From Periconia sp. R9002 (Eukaryota; Ascomycota; Dothideomycetes; Pleosporales; Periconiaceae): DNA of 64,000 nt. The stretch lies in contig JAMAHW010000030.1 of assembly GCA_023627715.1 (NCBI GenBank), forward strand, positions 186,001-250,000. The letters run 5' to 3'. Positions 12,339-24,328 of the stretch are shown in pieces. The first letter of the stretch is position 1. Each line of letters starts with the position of its first letter. The position numbers and the translations under genes are program-made. The notes under the pieces were generated by a model. The model searched no databases, was not told the origin of the DNA, and worked only from the letters and a program-made list of their open reading frames with translations.

Positions 12339-14989
12339 TCACCCAAAAAACTCGCCCTCAACCAAACTCTCCCACGCCTTCCCCGTCTCCCAAACCCTCT
12401 GCATCAACCCCCTGGCCCGCCCAACCTGCGTCATGCCAAACCCCTCAACACTCCTCAACCGTTCCGCAATCTTCTCGCGCTGTCCCTGATCCTGAGCATC
12501 GCAGCCGGCAGCGAACATAGGGAACAGCAGACACGCCTCGGCGGTGCTGCCCCTGCGCACTTTATACAGCAACTCGACGATCTCGCGCACCGCGGCTTGC
12601 ACGGCCGCGTGTGTCGACGGGTAGTTGTAGACGCGGCGGTACAGGTGGATCAGTCCCGCCCAGTGGAACATTTCGTTCGTGGCGTGGATTTCGGTGGCGT
12701 CCCAGGTTGTTGGTTTTGAGGAGGGGGAGGAGGAGGAGGTGTGTAGGGTGTTAGAGGAGGAGGATGGTGATTCGCGGTGGTTGCAGCCTTTGAACACGAT
12801 ACCGCTGGTCAAACCTTCCTCGAGCTCTCGACGCACGCTGTCAGCCTCCGCGATGACTTCCGCCGGGGGACGGAACCCTTCCAAGACTGTGCCGTCGGCG
12901 GCGATGCGGAAGGGTTCGACGCGTTTCGCGAGTTCGGCGATGCGCGCCAGGCTGCCGACGCACCGGTTCGTGAAGCCCGTGAGGCAGTCGATCTGGAAGT
13001 CTTCGTCGGCGGAGGCGTTCTCGGAGCTCCAGTAGATGGAGCTGAGGGGGTGGTCGTTTTTGTTGCCGCTGAGCGAGCCTAGGACGTCGAGGTACGCGAA
13101 CCAGCGCGAGAGGAAGTAGGCGACGTGGTCGGAGCGGTCCATGCTGCGTGGCCCGCCGCGCGCGATGATCATTTGGCGCGCCATGGTGAGGTGGTTTTGC
13201 CATGAGATGGGGACTTCGAAGGTGTTGGGGGAGATGATTTCGAGAGAGGCCATCATGATGGCGGGTGCGAGGGTGCTGTTGGTTATGAGGGAGGGGTCGG
13301 AGAAGGAGGAGAGGGATGCACGAAGGCGTGGGAAGACGTCTCGGACCCAGAGGGCCACGCGGTTGACTGGCTCCGGGTGGTTGAGCATGCTGGCGCGGTG
13401 GGAGGCAGAGTATGCGAGGAGGAGGGAGAGGATGTTGTCGTTGTTTATGGCCACTGTTTGGGTTAGCATTGGAGTACGACTATGGGGATTGGAGTGATGT
13501 GTGAGAAGGGATTGTCCTGTATTGACTTACTTTCTGGCAAGATATTGCGAAACGGATTCCTCTCGCAATCGTGTGGGACAAGGATACGTGCTGTGTGGTT
13601 GATGAAGTGGTGGAAGTAGAGAATGTTCATGGGATTCTCCAACAAGAGTGGAGGCAAAGGCTCGAAGGACTTTGAAATCTTCACCGGCACCGGTTTTGCA
13701 TAGTATCCATCGCCCTCGAAGACCATGTCTTTCCCTTCGGTCTGCACGTTGCCATATCGTATCTCGGAGGTGTGTAGGCCGATGGTTCCACTGGGAGGAC
13801 TGAATCCTGCTATGGCCCTGAGGTCATCGTTCCTTGGTGTATCAAGATCCGGCAATCCAAGATCATAACCGTACATGGTATAGCCCTCCTTTTCCATCGG
13901 ATATCGATGGCTTTGCTGTGTGCTAGGGGCACTTTCACTGCCCGTTCCCAGAAGTGATTGCACTGATAAGCGGCGCGGGTCGGACGGGCTTTGTTCGACT
14001 AGTTGTCTTGATGTACTTCGGGTCGTGAGATCTTCGGAGCCGACTGACGAAGTGGGCGTCAGCGGCATGGCTAGGTAGGAGAGGTAGGGTGTGGGCGGAC
14101 CTGTTTGTGGAGACCAAGCACTGGCTGTAGCGGACGATTCCGCAGAATAGCTACGCTGATGCTGGGTATGAGGAAGCTCCATCTGTGCCATGTTCGATTG
14201 GCTGCTGCTTGCAGCATGAGAACTACCCCGTGATGGTGGTGGCATAGCCGGAGAGTCGGTGTTGATCAGACGATAAGCTCCCATGCTAAAAGCAGAGCTC
14301 TCGAAACCAGATCCGCCTGGGGATGGGTAATCAAACGCAGTATGAGGCTGCCCAGTATCAACAGGGAATTTGAACTCTAGTGTTCCTTCGTGCGCTGTGC
14401 TTATATGCATGAGTTCAGGGTCAATCAGTGCAGTGTTGGACGAGGGGATGGAGGTGGCTGATTGTGTATGGGTATGCCGAGCAGCTTTGCGCTTGGGTAG
14501 ATGCCTTTCCAGAGATGTAGTCGCGGGTGTTGGTGAGAAAGTATTCTCAAAGGATACCGGCATTGCGTGGGAGCTGTCGGTACTGGTCGGGCTTTCTGTT
14601 CCAGAGGTGGCATCGTCGAGACTTCGTTTCTTGCGACCACCCCAGGTCAATCTCAGGCTGTAATCGCAGGTGGCACCCTGGCGATCACAGTTGGCACACT
14701 GTGGTTTCTCTTCTCCACTATTGCATAGTCAGTCGATATCCACCCCTGCTAGATTTGGAAGGATGTTTACCATTTGATTTTACGCGACTTGCACGGCCTT
14801 GAGCACTGCGTTAGATTTATTGGTACGATTGGCATGGAAATTTGGAGGAAGGGAACCGCAAGTGGGGAATGCTGTCCCAAAAATCCAGAAGGATATACTG
14901 GGCTCAGGATGCCGCAGTTGTACTTACCAACATCCATTGCGAGATCGTCTCTTGGGCTCTCCGGCTCCCGGCTTTTTGGGTCGCGGCAT
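12339..14989 (-). CDS. Zn2Cys6 fungal transcription factor, ~796 aa
   Basis: Four exons on the minus strand, 14989-14928, 14797-14771, 14717-13531 and 13453-12339, join in frame with GT-AG borders. Splicing builds a canonical binuclear zinc cluster: Cys20, 23, 30, 37, 40 and 47 in CX2CX6CX6CX2CX6C spacing, with NGCWPCKSRKIKC followed by GEEKPQCANC. Basic residues precede it and the linker DYSLRLTWGGRKKR follows. The middle is Ser/Thr/Pro-rich and probably disordered. The last third contains the pattern NILPEMAINND...LLLAYSASHRA, typical of the fungal-specific regulatory domain Fungal_trans_2 (DUF3468). It should be a nuclear DNA-binding regulator; its targets are unknown. The zinc cluster is spread over three exons, one of only 27 nt (14771-14797), so a single-exon reading misses the N-terminus. 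Confidence 0.94.
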
Positions 14990-16694
14990 ATTAGGTCGGG
15001 TTGTTCTTGAACGGTAAACGTCAACCCCCACAATATCTTGTCGTAATGATCTTCAATGCAAAGAACCAAATGGTTCGGAGGATTATGAGGAATATGTCAA
15101 AAGGAGACGCGGGACCATCCTTGAGCTGAATTGGGTCCAAGCTGGAGCCCAGAATTCCAGATTGGTCCACCGTCGATGTGAGCGAGGTGGAGCGTGCGGG
15201 GGTGGTGTTGGAAAGGGAAAGTTGCCGAAAGTTGCACTACTAATCTCTGTAGCGTTACGCACCTGTAGTGATAGCGCCATGCAGGCACTCGGCACGTCAG
15301 GTGTTCTACCTATTATGGTGTGTGTCGATGAACTGAAGGTGTTGAACAACAATGAAGTTAAAGTGCCGTGTGCTCACTGAATTGACAGTCTCACTAGTTG
15401 GATAGCTTTGTGGGGGAGGGAGACGCGCGGGCGATAAGGACTCCACACTCCAAGGTTCCCTTCCAGCGCACCAATAGAAATGCCCAGTACAACACAACTA
15501 GTTGACTAGTTGTAGCCCCTCTTACTTAACCAGTTCGCGTTTATCTTCATCTTATGCCGCCAATCCAGCTTGTTCAATCGAATTCAATCTATGTGGCTTC
15601 CACGCAAACCATTCACAGCGTCGCCCTCGGAGGTTTCCTGTGACTTCAGCCACGCCAGTCCAATTATAACACTCCACATGTACGGTTGCACCAACGTTGA
15701 CCCCATATTTCAGCCCTATACCGTTGGTACGACACGAGGCTTTCGCCCATACGCACAACATACCCTATACCTCACCGTTTCCCTAGTATTCATGCATGCC
15801 GTTCGTTCCCTGCATCTTGACATCAATGATTGATACCAATTGAAAGCTTCACGCTGAGCTTCGGAGCTGTAGTCTGGCGTCGAGTTGCGTGAAAAACTAC
15901 ACAACCCTAACCCTAACCCTGATCACCATATCTTCTTTATACAGCGTGCTATTGTATCGTTTTGTGAATTGCATGTATTTGGATCGTTTGGAGAGTACAA
16001 GTGTGTTGCCATTCTATGTATATCTCGCCTTGGCATTACTGCTACTTTCAGCCCGCCCTATACTTTCCCTCAAACAATCCAACATCAATCGTACTTGCAT
16101 ATCCAAACGAAGAAGGCTCACAGTGACTCTTTTCCAAGTTTCCGACCTAATCCCAGTGCAAGTCGTTCACTATCTTTGCATATCACTATCAAACCCAGTT
16201 CCTTCCTAACTCTGCACAATACACTGTGTAAACACACCCCTCCCCCCGTCTTCTATAGCTGCCAACTCGACTCGTCCTACTTCAACAACTACAGCGGTGG
16301 AAGTTAGGCAGGGCTGGAAATGGATAAATATGTCATCATGGACTAGAGACAGAAGACAGACAGACCTACACTCTCCCTCCCTCAGTAAACGGTATTACAA
16401 GTTCCCTGAAAGATTTGGGAGCGAGGTCTGGGGAAGACAAGCGATATTTTGTGTATATATAAATCTGCTATACCAGTCTAGGGGTTGAGGTGTAGGTAGT
16501 CTAAGTAGGTAGTCTAGCAATGCTCGCTCGCTCGCTCAGTCGCTCAGGATCAATCCATCAAAAAGACCATGTATCTACACCATCGACCAAGTCCCACACG
16601 TAGTCTATTCGATTCCCACGCTCCCTCCTTTTGCAATCCAACAGTCTACACAAACAACCACCCCAACACCCCAACCCACCCATCCATCCATCAC
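14990..16694. other. Intergenic gap with an interstitial telomere repeat
   Basis: I see no gene here. Apart from the telomere-like repeat at 15903-15920, the stretch holds only short frames without features. The part nearest 14990 is presumably the 5' leader and promoter of the Zn2Cys6 gene. Confidence 0.5.
15903..15920 (+). repeat. Interstitial telomere-like repeat (AACCCT)x3
   Basis: Three perfect tandem copies of AACCCT, the complement of the TTAGGG telomere unit used by most filamentous fungi, lie inside an intergenic region. Flanking sequence is ordinary, so this is an internal tract and not a chromosome end. Confidence 0.85.
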
Positions 16695-17189
16695 TCACCC
16701 AACCTTCCCTTTCCCCATCCCCTTAAACCCAACCCCCCTCAAAAACGCAACCCTCAACCCCCCAGGTCCCAAAAGCGTACCAACAGCAACCCAATCCTCA
16801 ACCCTCCACATCCCCACCGCCAACAGCCTCCCATCATCGCTCATGCACCGTACGCCCGCAAGCAAATGCAGCACATCACTCACCAGCAGCGCCGCCAAGA
16901 CGGCCTTCCAAACGCGCAACTCCGACGTGGCGCGCAGCACCACGCTCTCGATGAGCGCGAGGAAGAGGTACGTCGCGGCGAGTTGGTCGTAGATGATTTG
17001 CGACGAGGGGGTGTAGGCGCGGGTGGGGGAGAAGGTGGAGAGGAAGAGGGAGGGGTGGAGGATGCAGAGAAGGGCGCCGTTGAGGGCCATTAGGGGTTCG
17101 AGGTAGAGGTGTAGGATGCGGTAGGGGAGGGGGATTGTGACGGCGGGTGGGGTGGAGGAGGAGGAGGGAGTGGTGGTGGTGGATGGCAT
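16695..17189 (-). CDS. DUF7704-type fungal integral membrane protein, 164 aa
   Basis: This is a single exon with its start at the ATG at 17189. The frame stays open further upstream, but that part is low-complexity and does not resemble the family. After a Ser/Thr/Pro N-terminus the protein shows a pattern I associate with fungal DUF7704 proteins: LPYRILHLYLEPLMALNGAL (aa 21-40), a segment with YDQLAATYLFLALIESVVLR (aa 67-86), TSELRVWKAVL (88-98) and ALLVSDVLHLL (100-110). Three or four hydrophobic segments suggest a small multi-pass membrane protein. Its function is unknown. The family assignment is from memory of the motif pattern. Confidence 0.75.
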   Translation of the reverse strand: MPSTTTTPSSSSTPPAVTIPLPYRILHLYLEPLMALNGALLCILHPSLFLSTFSPTRAYTPSSQIIYDQLAATYLFLALIESVVLRATSELRVWKAVLAALLVSDVLHLLAGVRCMSDDGRLLAVGMWRVEDWVAVGTLLGPGGLRVAFLRGVGFKGMGKGKVG

Positions 17190-20044
17190 GGCGGCGCGCA
17201 CGTGGGCGGGCGGGAAGGGGTATATGTAGGTACTTGTGTACCTTTTGGGTACACAGGAGGTAGTAGGTAGGTAACCTAGGCGTTTTTTTTTTTGGTCTAC
17301 GTTTTTTTTTGGGCGTGCTGTGCGCGCGTGCACGGGGGGAGGTCTTGTGTGACTAGTCAATTTGAAAGTTCGGTGACGGTTTTTTACATTTCTGGGTCGC
17401 TTTTGGATTTGGGTCGTACAGTGTTTTTTTCCCTTGCTCTTTTTCGGAGGGATTGAGTTTTGGATTCCTGATTTCCCCGTGGGGGAGGAGTCGATCGGTG
17501 GAACGGTTGGGTATCCAATCAATGGAGATGGCCGGGGGGTTTCTCGTCTTAATTTCTCGTTTGTGTTGCGGTAGGAAGCGGGTGGTTGGCTGATGCAAAA
17601 TGTACCAAGTTACCAACGATGGCCGAGTCAATGGTAACTAAGTGTATGACTATGCTTAAGTGGATGGTTGTGGACTTTGTACACGGCTAGGTAAGTACAC
17701 AAAGTCGAAGAGAGAGTGCGGTGTAGTTTGTCCGCGCAAGTACAGTAAGTGCAGTAAGTGCGGACAATCCCGGACGTAAGTTAGATGGTGGACGAACCTG
17801 TTTTACCCCCTCCCCCTCCCCCTTCCCGAGTCCTCCCCCCTCCTCGTTCCCTCCCCTGTTCCATTTTAGCACTGGCAAGCGGCCGGCTGGCTCATCATTT
17901 AAAAACGTCCGCTAGTTGAGACTTTTACGCACTCTACCTCTGATTCGCTGGAACGTGTTCCTGCAAGGTGAGGTGGATGGCACGGCTGACCACGCCCGGC
18001 ACGGCCTGGTGAATGGAGCGAAGGGTGAAAGGTGTGTAGCTGTCGCACCACATGCTGGCAATATGGGCTGAGGGCACCGCATGGGCAAAATCGATTGGTG
18101 GGCTTCCTTTCCACAGTCATGAACGGTTTTGCTGAGATTTGCCGCAACGGGCATGTTCGGACGATACAGGCGGATGAGGCTTTTGAAAATGGCGTGTCGG
18201 GCCATGATGGTAATCTTTACGTGCGGTGTGGGACGTCCTGGCACTGGGTATTCCCCTCGATGGATAAATTGGACGGGGATACCTTGACGCGTCAGACCTC
18301 GACTTCCGCCGGCTTCATGACTACTGGAGAGAAGAAGTAAAAGATGAGGCGCAGGATTCGAAATTTTCTATGCCGAAGATCTTGAAATTGCTGCCAAATC
18401 TCACAATCCTGCGGCTCCAATCGGGCCCCCGGGGGTTGGAGGGAGAGTTTTGTGTGGGGGCAGGGAAGGACATTGGATTCGGCGTGGACAGCCGACTCGT
18501 GCTTGCCGGGCCGGGCACACGGGCATGTACTTGTAAAATCTCCACACATCAACCTCTACGTACATTCATCCATGCTGCGAATTTGGTGTAGACTATATAA
18601 GTAGAAATGAGGTGAAGGGCATGGTGATGATGGGGGATCTTGGTGTCGCGCTGTCTGTCAGTCTGAGACTCGCGTGTTTCCAAGGCGGAACTTGCGAGCC
18701 TGATGGACGCGCATCGACGATCCAGGGCTCGCCAGGGTGATTGATGCCGGCCTTTCTTCTTCACTGTGGGTCGCCGACACCTGTCGCCTTATCACAACGG
18801 CTGGCTTCCGGGTTTTGATGGAGGCTCTTCTGCTCCAGAACAAACAGTTGGCCTATTTTTACCGCTCAAAAACTCAGTTTGTACAAGCCAGCATGCCCAG
18901 CCGATGCCGCGCAGCTGCCAGCGAGCTCCTGAGCCCTCGAAGACAGAAAGCGAGACGCGGGTAGCAGCTGGGCGCGCTAACCCGTCCGTAAAGGATGGTA
19001 TTGTTTGCAATTACCATGAATTTCGACAGAATGCCATCATTGTAGACAACGAACGGGCTGGCCTCCGAGGCGAAGCGAGCAGAAACCTGCCGTTTGCTGC
19101 TTAGGAGAACCACGTGGATGGCTCAGGACAGACAGCTTTGGGCCAACGCCCAGGGGCCTCTGGCGGCGTGATTGGCGTGGGCTTCCCTTTTCCCGTGGCC
19201 TTGCCTGGCTACCTACATAGTACCGTTGCAACGGGGCAGCGGGCCTGCAGTATAAGCGCGTCTGGACAGCTAATGAGGTCGGCTTCTGGCACCTTCTGGC
19301 ATGCTTGTCTGGCTGCAATGCATAATGGCAGGCAGGTTTTTCTGCCTCGCATCATGTACACTTTGGGGGTGGCTGCGTCAAGATGATGCCAGCTCCTTCA
19401 CTGGCACAACTCAGTGTTGGGGTCCTGCTTGTCTCACCGCGAAACGAAATTAACTAGCTGCGAGAGCCCAAGCTCACCGTCAGTGTGTACCTAACGGTAC
19501 TTATGAATTCCCAACGACGTCATCGCGGGGTGCAAGGATTAGTCTGAGTAGTAGCTATCAGAAAGTTGGGGGACGAAAAAAAAACAAGCCACAGATACTT
19601 TCCCTCCCTTCAACCTCCCACTTTCTTACAAAACTACAACCAAGGTCGGGCAAGCACGACGGACGCCTCAAGTCACGCCACACAGCTCGCTGCCATTCCA
19701 TTACACACGTTTCCAATTGCACACCACCACATTGGTGCGGGAGCCCCGTTGTGCGGTACCTGCCCTTTCCTATCCTGTCATCCTCCCATATCCTTGGTCC
19801 CCTCAACTTCACCCAACCTACTCACTCCTCTCCTCCTACAATACTCCCCTCTCCACACCCCTCCTCCACTGTCTCTCACTTCTTATCCTCTCCCTGGTGC
19901 CTCCGCATTGTTCCATCATCTCACCTCCTCGCCCTCACTCCGGCACAACTATACCCTACTCCACCCTGCATCTCCAACCAACCCAACTGAGCAAATACCG
20001 CCCCTCCATCAACACCTGCCTGGCCAGCCCTCGGCTTAACCATC
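17190..20044. other. Intergenic gap and leader upstream of the trehalose gene
   Basis: The 2.9 kb hold no supported gene; the many short overlapping frames on both strands in the GC-rich 17.9-19.4 kb part have no recognisable features. Near 17803-17825 is a C/T tract containing several CCCCT strings, the core of fungal stress-response elements, but it is far from the start codon and may be chance. From about 19780 to 20040 the plus strand is strongly pyrimidine-rich, a common property of fungal core promoters and 5' leaders. Confidence 0.4.
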
Positions 20045-23015
20045 ATGACGACCATTGTCGTTTCTCTGTACGTCTCATCCGTCCCCTACAAAAATCAGTT
20101 AAGAGTTGCTTTGGCACCTTCACACTATACGTCGAAATACCGCTCGCTAATACAAACCACAGCTTTCTTCCCTATACCCTTGACTTCCAGGACCCAAATG
20201 CTGAAAAAAAAGAAACGCCCAAACCTTCGGCTGCTGTTCCCACACCTCCCAACTTGGCATGGACATCAACGCCTGGGGCGGTAGCAGAGACGCCGCAGTT
20301 GCTGGGTGGAATTGGTAGAGTAGCCTCATCGGCTGCAAACGCAAATACCGGCACTGGTAGTCTCTTACGAGATCACCAACCTCTACACATCCCTATGCCC
20401 TCGTTGACTCCTAAGGAAGAACGCCAATCAGACAGCTACTTCCCGTTGACTCCTGCGCCTCTAGATGCAGCTTCTCATTTCGCACGCCCCAAAGATCCGC
20501 GAAGTTTAGTGCGTAGTGATGGCCACGTCCCTGAATGGGGCCCTCTTTTCAATCAGCCTCGTTCGCGGGCTGACCCGGTTCCCCCAAATGACCTTCTTGC
20601 ATATGCCAAAGCTCAAGAGATTGCCAACGCCCAACGCCGCATCGCGGAGGAATCTCGGCCCAAGTATCGTGGCAAAGCCGGCGGTAGTGGAGATCCCCGC
20701 TGGCAGCTGCCATACGAAGTAGTTCCAGCCGTTCAAGGAAATGGCGGTCTGTCCAACGCTACAAATGCCTCCGTGGAGAGAGGAACCTTTGGTGAAGTCA
20801 TCACTGTCGGCCTTATCGGATTTCCCACCGATCCTCTCAGCGAGGACAAGAAGTTTGAAATCTATCAAAAGCTCGAAGAGGAGCACAAGGCATTGTGTGT
20901 CTTTGTCAGTGACAAAGATTATGATGGCCATTATGCTCATTATTGCAAAGTAATCCTCTGGCCCGTCTTCCACTACATTATCCCCGATCACCCAAAGAGC
21001 AAAGCATTCTTGGACCACTCATGGGTATACTACGAGAGGGTCAATCGTGCCTTTGCCGACAAGGTGATTAAAAATTACAAGCGAGGTGACGTTATATGGA
21101 TACACGATTACCACCTTTGCCTAGTCCCGGCTATGATCCGAGAGAAGCTTCCCGATGCTAAAGTCGGGTTCTTTCTTCATACTGCCTTCCCCTCGTCAGA
21201 GGTCTTCCGTTGTCTGGCGTCTCGAACTCAGCTCCTTGAAGGAATGCTCGGTGCCAACCTTGTCGCGTTCCAGACGCGTGAGTACGCACACCACTTCCTT
21301 CAAACCTGCAGCCGAATTCTGGGAGTAGAAGCAGTCGAAGATGGAGTTCAGCTAGAGAATCGCTTTGTCAATGTCTTTAACTCATCGATTGGCATCGATA
21401 TCGACTCGCTTCAGAAAGCACGTCGCGATGAGCAAGTCAAGGAATGGATAGAGAACTTGGAGAGGACGTACAAAGGCAAACGCCTTATTGTTGCACGTGA
21501 CAAGCTCGACAGCATCCGCGGAGTCCGTCAAAAGCTCCTTGCCTTTGAGCTCTTCCTGAAGAAGAATCCTGAATGGGTCGAGAAAGTTGTTCTCATCCAA
21601 GTTGCAACCTCAACTCAGGAGGATCTCGAACTCGCAACAACTGTGTCGGACATTGTGGAGCGTATCGAAGCGGCGTATTCCACAGTGACTCACACTCCTC
21701 TGATTTTCCTGCGTCAGGATATTCCCTTCTCACAATACATTGCTCTACTTTCTAGCGCCGATGCGCTCGCCATCACGAGTCTTCGAGAAGGTATGAATCT
21801 GACGTGTCACGAGTTTGTCGTTTGCCAAGATGGGAAAGAAGGAGCCAAGAAGCATAGCCCAGTCATTCTCAGTGAGTTCACCGGCAGTGCCGCCGTTTTC
21901 GAAGACGCAGTTCTCCCAATCAACCCTTGGGACTTGCAAGGCATCGCCGACAAGTTCTTGGAAGCCCTTACCATGGAAGAGGACGAGAAGAAGAAACGAT
22001 GGGAACAAATGATGGAGAAGATAGAGGATCAAACCGGTGATATGTGGATAATTAACCTGGTCAAAGAGCTTAATAGGGTTTTTGACCAGCAAGCCGCGCT
22101 GGACAACATGGCCATTCCTCGCCTTTCGTATAGTGATACCGTCGCTCGCTATGAGAAGGCTCCACACCGATTATTCTTCCTAGATTACGAAGGCACGCTT
22201 GCCTCGTATGGTTCAGTTCAAAAGACAGTACTCACCGGCAACGACAAGCTTGTCACCATCTTGAACGAGCTTGCATCCGATTCCAGGAACATTATCTATA
22301 TTATGAGTGGTCGCACCGGGAGGGAGCTCGAGCTGCTCTTCAACCGGGTGCCCGGCGTCGGCCTCATTGCAGACAACGGCTGTTACATCCGTGAGCCGCA
22401 GTCGACTGAATGGACATGTTTCGCGGACGAGGAGAAGAATAACAAGTGGAAGGGAGCCATGAAGAGCATTCTTCAATACTACTTGGACCGCGTGGAGGGC
22501 AGCTGGATTGAGGAGCGAGGCAACTCACTCATCTATCACTACGACACGTCCAAACAGACCGAGTCTACTGCGCAACAGGCTGGCGAATGCGCAAATCATA
22601 TCAATGATGCTTCCGAGTCCCAAGGTGTTCGAGCAATCCCAACCAAGGACTCAGTTATCATTGAGCCCACAGACTTCGACAAGTCAAGCGCTACACAGCA
22701 TTGCTTCTTCAAGTACCCACCACAGATTCATTCCGAGTTCTTGTTTGTGGCAGGCAACGATCGTGACGACGAGGCCGTTTTCAAGTGGGCCAAGAACATT
22801 GCAGAGAACTGGCTCTCTCAAGAGGTCATCAGTGTAACTGTGGGCGATCGCAACACAACAGCCATGTACACACTCCCAACTGGCTCGACCGGTAAGAATC
22901 CCCGCCTTCTTCATCTAAGCATCATCTAACGTTTTCAACAGGCCTCCTGAGCGTTCTCTCCAAGCTCGCCAAGTCCAGCAGCGCCTCCGCTGCAATCTCT
23001 TCTTCGAGTGCGTGA
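20045..23015 (+). CDS. Trehalose-6-phosphate synthase complex regulatory subunit (TSL1/TPS3-like), 941 aa
   Basis: Exons 20045-20067, 20163-22891 and 22942-23015 join in frame, starting MTTIVVSL and ending in a Ser/Ala-rich tail. A ~210-residue N-terminal extension is followed by a GT20 glucosyltransferase domain (about aa 214-650, with HDYH at 322 and FLHTAFPSSEVFRC) and a HAD trehalose-phosphatase-like domain (from about 675). The long extension and segments such as LLEGMLGANLVAFQT and DHPKSKAFLDHSWVYYERVN match the non-catalytic TSL1/TPS3 subunits that hold the TPS1/TPS2 complex together. Key residues are altered: the synthase Arg/Lys pair of the RLDxxKG motif is Lys455/Arg460 (DKLDSIRG), and the phosphatase DxD nucleophile motif reads D682-Y-E684. 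I infer a structural or regulatory role in cytosolic trehalose synthesis. A catalytic TPS2 is the alternative, less likely. Confidence 0.92.
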
Positions 23016-24328
23016 GCACTTGGTGGATTTCCACATTTTCCATCTTCGATCATGTCATTACGATCAGATGACGAGCAATTTCAATTCTCTTTTCCCTGCA
23101 TGACAGATTCTTTCTTCTTTCTCTAACGAATGGGCCATGGTGAATATCTCTGATTAGCTGGGGCAATCAAAGCATAGCAAGCGTAGCATGGGATAGACTC
23201 ACGTACATGTGCTGGGTATAAAGTTATAAACGGGCGCTCAGCAAAGAGGCATCCAACGCATGGGACTGGCGTCGTGGTGTCGGCATCATCTGCTATTGGG
23301 CTGCTCTTTTCTTCCTGTCTCTTATTTCCTATTTTCTTTTCCCTTTTCTCTCTTGATCGTCTTCTCTCCTGTACTCCGTTTTGCCATCTTCGAATCCGTC
23401 TTCTCGTTCTTTTTCCTTTAAGGATAGAAAGGGATGGATGGGTGGGTGGGCGCATGGAAATGGTGAGATGGAGCTGGGATTATTCGTTGCGCGCAATCGT
23501 GCTGAATGGTTGTTTTATTCATCTTCTCAATTCCCCCACATAGCCAGCCCAGTTCGATGGAGTCAATCAACCAACCAATATCTTCTTAGGCTTTTTCATT
23601 TACCCTATATGCCGTGATGCTGTTGCCCTCTCCTGTCGTGATAAATGTAATGATGGAATGATGTAAGTTCTGGACTGCCAAAGCTACTCAAAGTTCCCTC
23701 CAAAGGCATCAATATATTCATACCATCAGGACGATCCATCCACCCAGGAAAAAAAAACGAAAAGCAAGCAACAAAGAATAAGACAAAAATGTTACTTTTC
23801 TACCTTACTCTCCCCTCCGTTTCCTCCGTCTCTCCCATACTTCAGTCGACTTTTAATAACCAACCAAGCAACCAACGAACCAAACCAAACGCACAGATAA
23901 TCGATGATATATATATGTATGTATATATGTATTACGCCACGCATGCCATGCCCACTCATTATTTTAAATTTTTTGTTGCTGCTTTCGCTCACACAAGACG
24001 CACCACCCACCACCACGAGTCATAGAACAACACAAGAGGTGCAACTAAAGGAAAGAAAAGAAGAAAAGACAAAAAAGGATATGCCAATCAATGCAAAAAA
24101 ACTGCAAACCCAATCCATCCATCTTTCGCGCTGTCGCTATCCTTAATCCAAAAAAAAACAATCAAAACCCAGACACACACAGCTATGTATGAATAACTTA
24201 AACAATTCCAAACCCCGCAAACACTTCTTGTTTTCAACATCAAAAAAGAATATTAAAATCGGTCAGAAAGGCAAAAGAAGAAGAAGAACCAATTCAAGCC
24301 CTTTCCTCTCTCTCTCCCAATCAATATC
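23016..24328. other. Convergent 3' intergenic region
   Basis: The region lies between the 3' ends of the trehalose subunit gene and the minus-strand low-complexity gene. It contains T-rich and A-rich tracts and a short TATATATGTATGTATATATG stretch near 23910. No gene or repeat family was recognised. Confidence 0.5.

Noticed and set aside
15889..16307. Membrane-like small ORFs covering the telomere repeat
   Set aside because: The hydrophobic start is simply translated AACCCT repeats; there is no family resemblance or splice support.
19717..20044. Extended N-terminus of the trehalose subunit from the in-frame open sequence upstream
   Set aside because: The upstream stretch is pyrimidine-rich leader; the ATG at 20045 with a 95 nt intron gives the expected MTTIVVSLFLPYTLDF start.
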